The notes under the pieces were generated by a model. The model saw nothing but the letters and a program-made list of their open reading frames with translations, was not told where the DNA came from and did no database searches. 16,090 bases of DNA from Candidatus Helarchaeota archaeon. GTDB taxonomy: Archaea > Asgardarchaeota > Lokiarchaeia > Helarchaeales > JABXJV01. Shown here one piece after another: positions 1 to 12,630 of the stretch. The DNA lies in assembly GCA_013375355.1 (NCBI GenBank), contig JABXJV010000115.1, positions 1 to 16,090 of the forward strand. Direction: 5' to 3'. A program made the translations under genes and the position numbers. Within the stretch, counting starts at the first letter, position 1; the number at the start of each line of letters is the position of its first letter.

Positions 1-3
1 GTT

Positions 4-7
4 CTCC
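4..7 (-). promoter_or_regulatory. Possible ribosome binding site of an off-window gene
   Basis: On the minus strand the last bases before the window edge read GGAGAAC, about 30 bases after the GH20 stop codon. Every confident glycosidase start here has a GGAG- or GAGG-like Shine-Dalgarno at similar spacing, so this probably serves another minus-strand gene that begins just left of the window and extends the GH3-GH20 operon. The start codon is not visible, so this is inference. Confidence 0.35.
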
Positions 8-35
8 AATTATATTTTTCTAAAATGTTTAATTA

Positions 36-1589
36 CTATTTTATTTCTTCTAATTTAGCATAATTTATTCCATTAACATCTAATCTTTTAAGGAATGATT
101 TTAAACGATTTTTAAATGATGCAAAATTTTTATTCTCTTTAGGAGTCCAACATGTTTCGGCAACTGCGATCAAGCGTGGAAAAATAAATTTATACAGCTG
201 TTCTTTATTTTGGGGCCATTCAGTCCACATAGGTGCTTCAATACCGAGGATATTTCGGTGAAATTGTTCTTCTAGTCTTTTCAAGATCGGATCATAAGCA
301 TAAAACTTTGACAAAGAAATAGTCTTGTAATTATAATCAAGATAGAGATGAGAAACATTTGACATTACGAAATTTCGACCCTTTCCAAGATGTTTACGAA
401 TTATACTTTTTAGTCCCGTCCAATATTGTCCTATAACGTTTTCTTCTAAACCATCATGTAAGATTTCATTCCAACCTATTACTCTGCGTCCATGAGAAGT
501 TAGATATGCAGCTATCCTATTTATAAAGTAAACTTGTAGATCATTTTCATCCTTTAATCCCTCTCTTTTTATCCGGTTTTGGCAATCAGTACATTTTTTC
601 CATCGATTTTTAGGAACCTCATCTCCACCGATATGAATTATGTCCGAAGGAAAAAGGTTCATTATTTCATCTAGCACACTCTGTAAAAAATCGAAGACAA
701 TTTCTTTTCCTGCACAATACACATCTTTATGAATTCCAAAAAACGTGGCAACTTCAAATGGACCTCCACTGCAGCTTAATTCGGGGTATGATGCCAAAGC
801 AGCCTTTGAGTGTCCTGGCATTTCTATTTCAGGAATAATAGTAATAAACCGTTCAGTTGCATAAGAAATAATTTCTTTTATATCGTCTTGAGTAAAATAT
901 CCTTCATGAGGTATGCCATCGGATTCTTTACTTGAAAAATGACCAATTTGAGTTTCTTTCCTTTTTGATCCGATTGATATAAGCTTTGGATATTTTTTAA
1001 TTTCAATCCGCCATCCTTGATCTTCAGTAAGGTGCCAATGGAACACATTCATTTTTAGTAAAGCCATTACATCAAGAATTTGCTTAATGACTTCCCTTCC
1101 AAAAAAATGCCTTCCTACATCAAGCATGAAACCTCGCCATTTAAATCGGGGATAATCACGAATTACAACACACGGAATAGTCCAATCAATATTATCAACA
1201 AATTTTGGAGTTTCTATATTTTCAGAAAAGAGTTGACGTAGGCTCTGAATTCCATAAAATATGCCAGAACTCGCATGTGCTGATAAAGTAATAGCATTTT
1301 GTGTTATTTTAAGGATGTAACCTTCTTGATTAATTGTTTTTTGTTTGGAATCAAGTTTGAGCATGATAATATTATCTTCAGAGCTAGCTTTTGTAGAATC
1401 TTCTATTGGAATATTAAATCCAGTAGCCGGAGCTAGAATTCTTTTTAAATATTCACCATTTGCTCTACAATTTTCATCGACAAGAATCTTCGTTTCATTA
1501 TTCAAGGTGAATTGTCCAGATGAAACTGTCATTTTTACAGGTTTTGGTATAATAGAAATTAATTTTGTTTTTTCATTTTCTATTGTCAC
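36..1589 (-). CDS. GH20 beta-N-acetylhexosaminidase
   Basis: Predicted exo-enzyme releasing terminal beta-linked GlcNAc or GalNAc by the substrate-assisted mechanism of family GH20. Residues about 8-145 look like the GH20b N-terminal alpha/beta domain; about 146-480 form the catalytic TIM barrel. Family motifs are clear: RGFMLDVGRHF (152-162), FHWHLTEDQGWR (183-194), PEIEMPGH (253-260) and HIGGDE (319-324), whose D323-E324 is the catalytic pair, plus late tryptophans in MWTEW (454-458). The CxxC at 333-336 after the catalytic pair is usual in the family. At 517 aa it is a normal two-domain length. The start is GTG, with GGAG 10 bases upstream. No signal peptide or membrane segment is visible, so it is probably cytoplasmic. 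It lies 45 bases downstream of the GH3 gene on the same strand, probably cotranscribed. GlcNAc versus GalNAc preference cannot be read from the sequence. Confidence 0.93.
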   Translation of the reverse strand: MTIENEKTKLISIIPKPVKMTVSSGQFTLNNETKILVDENCRANGEYLKRILAPATGFNIPIEDSTKASSEDNIIMLKLDSKQKTINQEGYILKITQNAITLSAHASSGIFYGIQSLRQLFSENIETPKFVDNIDWTIPCVVIRDYPRFKWRGFMLDVGRHFFGREVIKQILDVMALLKMNVFHWHLTEDQGWRIEIKKYPKLISIGSKRKETQIGHFSSKESDGIPHEGYFTQDDIKEIISYATERFITIIPEIEMPGHSKAALASYPELSCSGGPFEVATFFGIHKDVYCAGKEIVFDFLQSVLDEIMNLFPSDIIHIGGDEVPKNRWKKCTDCQNRIKREGLKDENDLQVYFINRIAAYLTSHGRRVIGWNEILHDGLEENVIGQYWTGLKSIIRKHLGKGRNFVMSNVSHLYLDYNYKTISLSKFYAYDPILKRLEEQFHRNILGIEAPMWTEWPQNKEQLYKFIFPRLIAVAETCWTPKENKNFASFKNRLKSFLKRLDVNGINYAKLEEIK

Positions 1590-1599
1590 TTATTTTTAA

Positions 1600-1603
1600 C
1601 TCC
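1600..1603 (-). promoter_or_regulatory. Ribosome binding site of the GH20 gene
   Basis: GGAG on the minus strand, 10 bases before the GTG at 1589. The spacing is slightly long but this is the only purine-rich candidate. It supports the GTG start rather than a later ATG. Confidence 0.5.
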
Positions 1604-1634
1604 AACTATTAGTTATTTAACAGATTGAAGAGAA

Positions 1635-3812
1635 TTATTCAATTTCTAAAATTTCTCCAACTATTTCAAAACTTCCTTCCATGATATTGTCCTTATCTTT
1701 ACTAAAACCTGGTTGACAACCACCGATTGATACTGAAATCTTACCAGGTTTAACGATTTGATTTCCATTTTCGTCAAATATGGATAGATTTTTTGGTGTT
1801 AAGGTGAATGAGAGTGTTTTTTTCTCCCCTACTTGAAGAGTTATTCTTTCAAATCCTTGAAGTTCCCGAATTGGTGCTTTGGACGAAATAGCACGTTTGC
1901 TTAAGTAAACTTGCACAACCTCATCACCTAAATATTTCCCAATATTTTCAACATTTACTCTCAAAGTAATAATTTTATCTGTTTCGGCTTTATTTGGCAT
2001 GATTAGGTTGGTATATTTGAATTTAGTATAACTTAGACCATATCCAAATGAATATAACGGGTCACCCTTAAAATATCGATAAGTTCTGTTTTCCATGTTA
2101 TAATTACTAAAATCAGGAACTTGATCAATTGATTTATAAAAAGTAACAGGTAATCTCCCCGCTGGATTATATTCTCCAAAGATTATATCTGCTAAAGCTG
2201 TGCCACCTTCTTCACCTGGATACCATGCTTCTAGGATTGCAGGAATATTTTCATTTGCAAAATTAACAGATAAAGCACTGCCACTTGTGAGAACAAGTAC
2301 AATTGGCTTTCCTGTAGCATGTATTTCTTTTAACAATTCCTCTTGAACGTCAGGTAAATTTAAATCAATACGATCACCTTTAGCCTCTGATCTTTGTCCA
2401 GCACCCTCTTCAGATTCAAATTGTGCCGAAATTCCTAATACCATGATAACAACATCAGATTTTTTAGCAAACTCTATTGCTTCACTAAAACCATCAGTAG
2501 ATTTATCTATGAGATCACAACCTTTCGTATAATAGACTTCTGTGCTGGGTTTAACTTTATTTTTTATTCCTTGGAGAAAAGTCGTATGTTTTGAAGGATC
2601 TCCATGGTAATTTCCTACCAATACATCTAGTCCATCCGCACTAGGTCCTATAACTGCAATAGATTTAATTTTTTTATCTAATGGAAGAAAATTGCCCTTA
2701 TTTTTCAATAAAACAATCGATTCCCTCGCAGCTTGAGTGGCTAGAGCTCGATGTTCCTCAGAATCATTTACTTCATAAGGAATTTGTGCATAGGGAACCA
2801 TCTCGGGTGGATCGAACATACCCAACAAGAAACGTGCAGTAAATAACCGCTTTAATGATTTATCAACAATATCTTCCGTAAGCAATCCCTTTTCAACAGC
2901 ATCTTTTATCCATTGCCATCTCTTACCTTTCTTTATTGATGGATCTATTGAACGGCAAAAGAGATCACATCCTGCATTAATCGCCATTGCAGCAGCTTCT
3001 CCACCAGTTTCAACCATTTTGTGATGCCGGAAGATATCAGCAATTGCACCACAATCTGATACGACATATCCCCTAAAATCCCATTTTTTACGCAGAATTT
3101 TTTCTAATAAAGTGTTACTTGCACAACAAGCCTCTCCATTTGTTCGGTTATAAGCTCCCATAATAGAATAAGCCTTAGCTTCTTGAATGCAAGCTTTAAA
3201 AGCAGGTAAATAAGTCTCCCATAAATCTTTTTCATTAACTATCGCATTAAATTGGTGACGCTCTGGTTCCGGGCCGCTATGAACTGCATAGTGTTTCGGT
3301 GTTGCTACCAATTTTAAATATTTTGGATGATCTCCTTGTAAATTTTTACAAAATGCTACACCCATTCTTGAGGTTAGATAAGGATCTTCACCATATGTTT
3401 CTTGTCCCCTTCCCCAGCGTGGGTCGCGGAAGATATTAATATTAGGAGACCAGAAAGTGAGTCCACCAAACCATTTACTTTTATTTCTTCTAAAACTTTT
3501 ATGGTGTTTAGCCCTCGCCTCATCAGAAATAGCGGTAGCCACTTTTGACATTAATTTAATGTTCCATGTAGCAGCTAAACCTATTGCTTGAGGAAATACA
3601 GTTGCTTTGCCAGCAAATCCAACACCGTGTAAGCATTCATTCCACCAATTATATTTTGGAATGTTTAATCGCTCAATTCCATCAGCGTCATTTATTAATT
3701 GAGTAAGTTTTTCATCAAGAGTTAAGTGTGAAATTAGGTCATCCACTCGTTTTTCGATAGGTTGATTATAATCAAGATAAAGTGGTTTTTTTTTCTCATT
3801 ATTTTGACTCAT
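1635..3812 (-). CDS. GH3 beta-xylosidase / beta-glucosidase
   Basis: Predicted retaining exo-beta-glycosidase. The N-terminal (alpha/beta)8 domain (about 20-330) carries the xylosidase-type motif NECLHGVG (58-65), then ATVFPQAIGLAATWN, RDPRWGRGQETYGEDP (129-144), KHYAVHSGPEPERHQF (173-188) and the nucleophile D253 in VVSDCGAI. The alpha/beta sandwich domain (about 360-560) has the acidic cluster E466-E469, where the general acid/base of the family is expected. A fibronectin-III-like C-terminal domain follows (about 625-720, with the GDEVVQVYL and PIRELQGFERI motifs). No PA14 insertion is present. The 725 aa length is typical. The motif set resembles the beta-xylosidase branch more than classic BglX, but beta-glucosidase or arabinosidase side activity is possible. 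There is no signal peptide, so it is probably intracellular. The ATG is preceded by GAGGAT. It heads a minus-strand operon with the GH20 gene and is divergent from the beta-glucuronidase. Confidence 0.93.
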   Translation of the reverse strand: MSQNNEKKKPLYLDYNQPIEKRVDDLISHLTLDEKLTQLINDADGIERLNIPKYNWWNECLHGVGFAGKATVFPQAIGLAATWNIKLMSKVATAISDEARAKHHKSFRRNKSKWFGGLTFWSPNINIFRDPRWGRGQETYGEDPYLTSRMGVAFCKNLQGDHPKYLKLVATPKHYAVHSGPEPERHQFNAIVNEKDLWETYLPAFKACIQEAKAYSIMGAYNRTNGEACCASNTLLEKILRKKWDFRGYVVSDCGAIADIFRHHKMVETGGEAAAMAINAGCDLFCRSIDPSIKKGKRWQWIKDAVEKGLLTEDIVDKSLKRLFTARFLLGMFDPPEMVPYAQIPYEVNDSEEHRALATQAARESIVLLKNKGNFLPLDKKIKSIAVIGPSADGLDVLVGNYHGDPSKHTTFLQGIKNKVKPSTEVYYTKGCDLIDKSTDGFSEAIEFAKKSDVVIMVLGISAQFESEEGAGQRSEAKGDRIDLNLPDVQEELLKEIHATGKPIVLVLTSGSALSVNFANENIPAILEAWYPGEEGGTALADIIFGEYNPAGRLPVTFYKSIDQVPDFSNYNMENRTYRYFKGDPLYSFGYGLSYTKFKYTNLIMPNKAETDKIITLRVNVENIGKYLGDEVVQVYLSKRAISSKAPIRELQGFERITLQVGEKKTLSFTLTPKNLSIFDENGNQIVKPGKISVSIGGCQPGFSKDKDNIMEGSFEIVGEILEIE

Positions 3813-3818
3813 AATTTT

Positions 3819-3824
3819 ATCCTC
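3819..3824 (-). promoter_or_regulatory. Ribosome binding site of the GH3 gene
   Basis: GAGGAT on the minus strand, 6 bases before the ATG at 3812. A good Shine-Dalgarno match that fixes this start. Confidence 0.65.
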
Positions 3825-3927
3825 TGTTCAAATGATATATTTTTAATTTTATTTAACATACAAAAAAATATTCTTAAAAAATAAAGAATCATTTTTAAAA
3901 TTGAAATTTAAAGTTTTTTATAATTTC

Positions 3928-3934
3928 AAGGAGA
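3928..3934 (+). promoter_or_regulatory. Ribosome binding site of the beta-glucuronidase gene
   Basis: AAGGAGA, 7 bases before the ATG at 3942. It is the strongest Shine-Dalgarno match in the window. Confidence 0.75.
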
Positions 3935-3941
3935 ATATTAA

Positions 3942-5666
3942 ATGCTATATCCACAAATTAATAAATTTCGCCAATTTATTGAATTATCTGGCTTTTGGGA
4001 CTTTCGTTTTGATTTTGATGATAAAGGTCTGAGCGATGGATGGGGAAACGGCTTTGAAGGAGGGCAACCAATTGCTGTACCTGCAAGTTGGAATGAACAA
4101 TTTGCAGAAAATCGCGATTTTTTAGGTCCTGCATGGTATCAAACTCATTTTAACCTTCCTTGGGGTTGGGATAAACAGCGTGTGTTTATAAGATTCAATT
4201 CAGTCAACTATTTGGCTGAGGTTTGGTTAAATGGCGGACAAATAGGTAAACATGAAGGAGGACACTTACCGTTTGAATTTGATATTACCCCCCAAATAAA
4301 AAAAGAGGGTAATCACTTAGTTGTTCGTGTTGATGGTAATTTAACTACTGATCGTGTTCCTCCTGCTGATCATAATTTATTACTCGCAAATTATCCTCCC
4401 ACTAATTTTGATTTCTATCCATTTTGCGGTATACAACGACCAGTTATACTGTATTCAATCCCTAATGAGGCCATTATCGATATAACAATTAATACACTAA
4501 TTGAAAATAATAATGGCAATGTAAATGTAAAATTAGAACGGACAGACGGAAAATCAGTAAAGGCTCAATTTAATCTAAAGGGACATAGTAAAAATATTTC
4601 AACCGAAATATTAATGGAGAATCAAATTGCAGAGGCAGTTTTAAAGGTACCAAAAGCCGCTTTCTGGGCTCCTGGATCTCCAAATCTATATACTTTAAAA
4701 ATCGAACTTTCTCGAAATGGAACGCCATTTGATTCTTATTCTCTACCTATTGGTATTCGAACCATTTTAGTTGAGGGCGATCAATTATTGTTAAATGGTA
4801 AACCAATTAATTTATTTGGTTTTGGAAGACATGAAGATTTCCCAGTTATTGGGCGTGGACTAATGCCTGCAGTTATAATTAAAGATTATTCACTAATGCA
4901 ATGGATAGGTGCAAATTCATTTCGAACATCCCATTATCCTTATTCAGAACAAATGATGGATCTAGCGGATCAACTGGGAATTTTAATAATTGATGAAACT
5001 CCTGCTGTAGGTCTTACTTTTCATAAAAGTGTTTTTGACCGCCATCTCGAGCTTTGCAAACAATATGTAAAAGAACTAATTGATCGTGATAAAAATCATC
5101 CTAGTGTGATTATGTGGAGTTTAGCCAACGAACCTCATCAAAGTATAAATGCCAAAATGTTTTTTCAACAGCTTTATGATTTAGCTAAAAAACTTGATTC
5201 AACTCGACCTACAACCTTCGTCAATAGTCATATTGGAGAAGAAAGGTCATTTAAATTCTGTGATATTGTAATTGTGAATCGTTATTACGGGTGGTACCTC
5301 GAAAGAGGAAAAATGGATAAAGCTTGTGATCTACTTTCGAAAGAGCTTGATAAATTACATAAAAAATATGCTAAACCAATAATTTTGGGTGAATTTGGAG
5401 CAGGTGCTATTCCAGGGTGGCACGCCAATCCGCCAGAGATGTGGAGTGAGGAATATCAGGTTGAATTTCTAACTGAATATATCAAAGTTGCTAATAGTAA
5501 ACCTTTTGTAGTAGGACAACATGTATGGAATTTGTGTGACTTTAAGACTCCACAACATGATAGACGAATGGGTGGTATCAACTATAAAGGAGTATTTACT
5601 AGAGATCGCCGACCAAAAATGGCTGCACATCATCTTCGAAAACTATGGTCCAAAAATGTTGAATAA
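3942..5666 (+). CDS. uidA: GH2 beta-glucuronidase
   Basis: Predicted to hydrolyse terminal beta-D-glucuronic acid. Domains in order: GH2 sugar-binding jelly roll (about 10-175), immunoglobulin-like sandwich (about 176-275) and TIM barrel (about 276-570). Hallmarks shared with E. coli GUS are GFGRHEDFPVIGRG (293-306), WIGANSFRTSHYPY (321-334), the acid/base E397 in SLANEP, NRYYGWY (446-452), the nucleophile E484 in GEFGAG, and MWSEEYQ (500-506). The carboxylate-recognising N-x-K signature is present as N547-Y548-K549 just before GVFTRDRRP, which favours true glucuronidase over galactosidase activity. At 574 aa it is slightly shorter than the 603 aa E. coli enzyme. By mental alignment, most of the difference is the missing active-site loop after DETPAVG. 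No signal peptide is seen. It is monocistronic as far as visible, divergent from GH3, and its stop is 4 bases from the convergent lacZ stop. Confidence 0.94.
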   Translation: MLYPQINKFRQFIELSGFWDFRFDFDDKGLSDGWGNGFEGGQPIAVPASWNEQFAENRDFLGPAWYQTHFNLPWGWDKQRVFIRFNSVNYLAEVWLNGGQIGKHEGGHLPFEFDITPQIKKEGNHLVVRVDGNLTTDRVPPADHNLLLANYPPTNFDFYPFCGIQRPVILYSIPNEAIIDITINTLIENNNGNVNVKLERTDGKSVKAQFNLKGHSKNISTEILMENQIAEAVLKVPKAAFWAPGSPNLYTLKIELSRNGTPFDSYSLPIGIRTILVEGDQLLLNGKPINLFGFGRHEDFPVIGRGLMPAVIIKDYSLMQWIGANSFRTSHYPYSEQMMDLADQLGILIIDETPAVGLTFHKSVFDRHLELCKQYVKELIDRDKNHPSVIMWSLANEPHQSINAKMFFQQLYDLAKKLDSTRPTTFVNSHIGEERSFKFCDIVIVNRYYGWYLERGKMDKACDLLSKELDKLHKKYAKPIILGEFGAGAIPGWHANPPEMWSEEYQVEFLTEYIKVANSKPFVVGQHVWNLCDFKTPQHDRRMGGINYKGVFTRDRRPKMAAHHLRKLWSKNVE

Positions 5667-5670
5667 TAGG

Positions 5671-10585
<4,915 letters not shown>

Positions 10586-10588
10586 AAA

Positions 10589-10604
10589 AAAAAAAGCTTT
10601 TTTT
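10589..10604. repeat. Perfect 16-base palindrome A7-GC-T7
   Basis: Seven A, GC, then seven T forms a perfect palindrome centred between 10596 and 10597, directly upstream of the compact GH2 start; the A tract continues to 10586. In the divergent promoter region it could be an operator or a bent-DNA element. On the minus strand the T10 run could also act as an archaeal pause or attenuation site. Confidence 0.6.
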
Positions 10605-10679
10605 GAAAAGAATAATATTTTATCTTTACATTAACTTTTTTTGTTTTATTTTATTACTAATTTTATCTGTAAATCTAAG
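10605..10679. promoter_or_regulatory. Divergent promoter region, compact GH2 / corrinoid activator
   Basis: AT-rich spacer between two divergent genes. An AT block at 10609-10622 (AATAATATTTTATC) is TATA-like on both strands. Minus-strand initiation about 25 bases away would fall near 10585-10590, and plus-strand initiation near 10640-10650. No clear Shine-Dalgarno precedes the plus-strand gene. Confidence 0.3.
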
Positions 10680-12596
10680 GTGGTCTTATCAATATCTGAA
10701 CATAGAGTAATTTTTCAACCAGAGGGAAAACGTCTAAAAGTAAAAGATGGGCAGACAATTTTAGAAGCCGCATTAGCTGGAGGAGTAGATCTGGTTTCGA
10801 TTTGTGGTGGGGCTGGTAGTTGTGGAAAGTGTAAAATAATAATGGAAGAAAGTGTATCAATTAACTCAATTACTAATGAAGAAACAAAATTATTGCTCAA
10901 AAAGGAACTAAATCAAGGAATCCGACTTGCATGTCAAACTAAAGTTCATGGAGATATAATTGTAAAAGTTCCAGAATATAGCAGGACTGGAAAACAAAGA
11001 CTTCAGATAGAAGGAATAGATACTCCTATTAAATTAGAACCATCAGTTAGTAAATTCTATCTTGAAATAAAAAAACCAACATTAAAGGATCCTAAATCGG
11101 ATGTTGATAGGATAAAGGATGAGCTTTATGTTAAATTCAAGCTGACAGATTTACACATTAATTTTGATTTAATGAAGAACTTTAGCAAAATATTACGCGA
11201 TAGCGATTGGAAAGTAACGATTGTTATTTGGGATGATGAAATAATAGCAATTGAACCTAATAATACTACAAAGCGTATATTTGGATATGCCGTAGATATT
11301 GGCACAACCAAATTAGCAGGTTATTTAATCGATTTAAATACAGGAAAAGTAATTTCTGCGGGTTCCTTAATGAATCCTCAAATTCCGTTCGGTGAAGATA
11401 TAATCTCGAGGATGAATTATCCAGATCGAGATAAGTTGCAAGTTGTAGTTATTGAAGGTATTAATAAAATTCTTGAAAAACTCAAAGAAAAAACAGGGGT
11501 AAAATCAGAAGAAATTTACGAAATGACAGCGGTGGGAAATACAGCCATGCATCATTTATTTTTCAATATAAATACTAAGTTTTTAGGTTATGCACCCTAT
11601 CCTCCTGTTGTTCGTGAATCAATTGTAATTAATGCTAATGTAATAGGAACTAAAATTCATCCCTATGGCAAGATCTATTTCTTACCTATAATTGCTGGTT
11701 ATGTGGGTGCGGATAATGTGGGTGTTATTCTTGCAACTGAAATTTATAAAAGTGATAAAATCTCCTTGGGCTTGGATATCGGCACAAATACGGAAGTCGT
11801 GCTCGGAAATAAAGAAAAGATTTTATCTTGTTCTTGTGCATCGGGACCAGCATTTGAAGGTGCACAGATAAAATTTGGCATGAGAGCTGCAAGTGGGGCT
11901 ATTGAACGAGTAGAAATAGATCCACAATCATTAAATTTAACTTATAAAACAATTGATAATGAACCACCAAAAGGAATCTGTGGATCTGCTATGGTTGATC
12001 TTTTAGCAGAAATGTTGAAATCTGGTATAATAGATGTTACTGGGAAATTCAATAAAAAATTCAAAGATCCGAAAATAAGAGCCGTAGATCAAATTTTAGA
12101 ATTGATTGTTGCACCTAAGGAGGAAAGTGGAATCGATGAAGATATAATTTTTTCTCAGACTGACGTTAGACAAATAATTTTAGCAAAGGCTGCAATGCGC
12201 ACGGGAATAGAAATATTACTAAAAAATTATGGTTTAAAAATTGAAAATGTTGAAAAGTTATTCATTGCTGGAGCATTTGGAAACTATATAGATAAAGTAA
12301 ATGCCAGAATCATAGGAATGTTTCCAGAAATAGATCTAAATAAAGTAATTTATGTTGGAAATGCTGCAGGCACTGGAGCTAGAATGTGTTTAGTTTCAAA
12401 AAATGCAAAAAAAATTGTTGAAGAAATTTCAAAAAAGGTTACATATGTAGAGCTTGGAGCAGATAAAGATTTTCAAAACAATTTCTTAAATGCAAATTTC
12501 CTGCCACATTCTGATCTAGAAAAACAACCAGAAATATCCAAAATGCTAAAAGAACATGGTAATTTTCCAGAAAGACTCCCACATGTATTTAAGTAA
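10680..12596 (+). CDS. Reductive activator of corrinoid proteins, RACo-like (2Fe-2S plus ASKHA ATPase)
   Basis: Predicted ATP-dependent reductase that returns inactive Co(II) corrinoid proteins to Co(I), serving corrinoid methyltransferases or the CODH/ACS corrinoid iron-sulfur protein. Residues about 5-100 form a plant-type ferredoxin domain with [2Fe-2S] ligands C42, C48, C51 and C85 (the CGGAGSCGKC and RLACQ motifs). A linker and middle region follows (about 110-195), then an ASKHA/DUF4445 domain with phosphate-binding motifs DIGTTKLAG (from D206) and DIGTNTEVVLG (from D366), and IAGAFGNYID and YVGNAAGTGA near the end. This architecture is RACo-like; methanogen RamA instead has C-terminal 4Fe-4S domains. 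Length from GTG 10680 is 638 aa; an in-frame TTG at 10641 would add 13 residues, but homology-like sequence begins only after the GTG. No corrinoid protein or methyltransferase gene is adjacent. It converges on the longin-like gene. Confidence 0.88.
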   Translation: MVLSISEHRVIFQPEGKRLKVKDGQTILEAALAGGVDLVSICGGAGSCGKCKIIMEESVSINSITNEETKLLLKKELNQGIRLACQTKVHGDIIVKVPEYSRTGKQRLQIEGIDTPIKLEPSVSKFYLEIKKPTLKDPKSDVDRIKDELYVKFKLTDLHINFDLMKNFSKILRDSDWKVTIVIWDDEIIAIEPNNTTKRIFGYAVDIGTTKLAGYLIDLNTGKVISAGSLMNPQIPFGEDIISRMNYPDRDKLQVVVIEGINKILEKLKEKTGVKSEEIYEMTAVGNTAMHHLFFNINTKFLGYAPYPPVVRESIVINANVIGTKIHPYGKIYFLPIIAGYVGADNVGVILATEIYKSDKISLGLDIGTNTEVVLGNKEKILSCSCASGPAFEGAQIKFGMRAASGAIERVEIDPQSLNLTYKTIDNEPPKGICGSAMVDLLAEMLKSGIIDVTGKFNKKFKDPKIRAVDQILELIVAPKEESGIDEDIIFSQTDVRQIILAKAAMRTGIEILLKNYGLKIENVEKLFIAGAFGNYIDKVNARIIGMFPEIDLNKVIYVGNAAGTGARMCLVSKNAKKIVEEISKKVTYVELGADKDFQNNFLNANFLPHSDLEKQPEISKMLKEHGNFPERLPHVFK

Positions 12597-12608
12597 CTTA
12601 ATCGATAT

Positions 12609-12630
12609 CTTTAAAAATAGTTATTTTAAG
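12609..12630. terminator. Weak hairpin between convergent genes
   Basis: AAAATA (12614-12619) and TATTTT (12622-12627) form an imperfectly extendable AT-only inverted repeat in the short gap between two convergent genes, overlapping the stop codon of the minus-strand gene. It could act as a bidirectional terminator, but it has no GC stem and may be chance. Confidence 0.2.

Larger units (their letters stand above)
3813..3941. promoter_or_regulatory. Divergent promoter region, GH3 / beta-glucuronidase
   Basis: This 129-base, extremely AT-rich spacer must hold the promoters of both flanking operons. TATA-like elements for the plus strand include TTTTTAAAA (3892-3900) and ATTTAAAG (3906-3913). 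The first is better placed to give a transcript that still contains the Shine-Dalgarno at 3928. For the minus strand, AT-rich candidates lie around 3835-3860. A 6-base inverted repeat, ATTCTT at 3870-3875 and AAGAAT at 3884-3889, sits mid-region and could be an operator, but such repeats also arise by chance at this base composition. Confidence 0.4.

Noticed and set aside
10641..10679. TTG 10641 as the start of the corrinoid activator
   Set aside because: The extra 13 residues (FYFITNF-like) do not resemble the ferredoxin domain and there is no ribosome site; GTG 10680 places the domain at the usual distance from the N-terminus.
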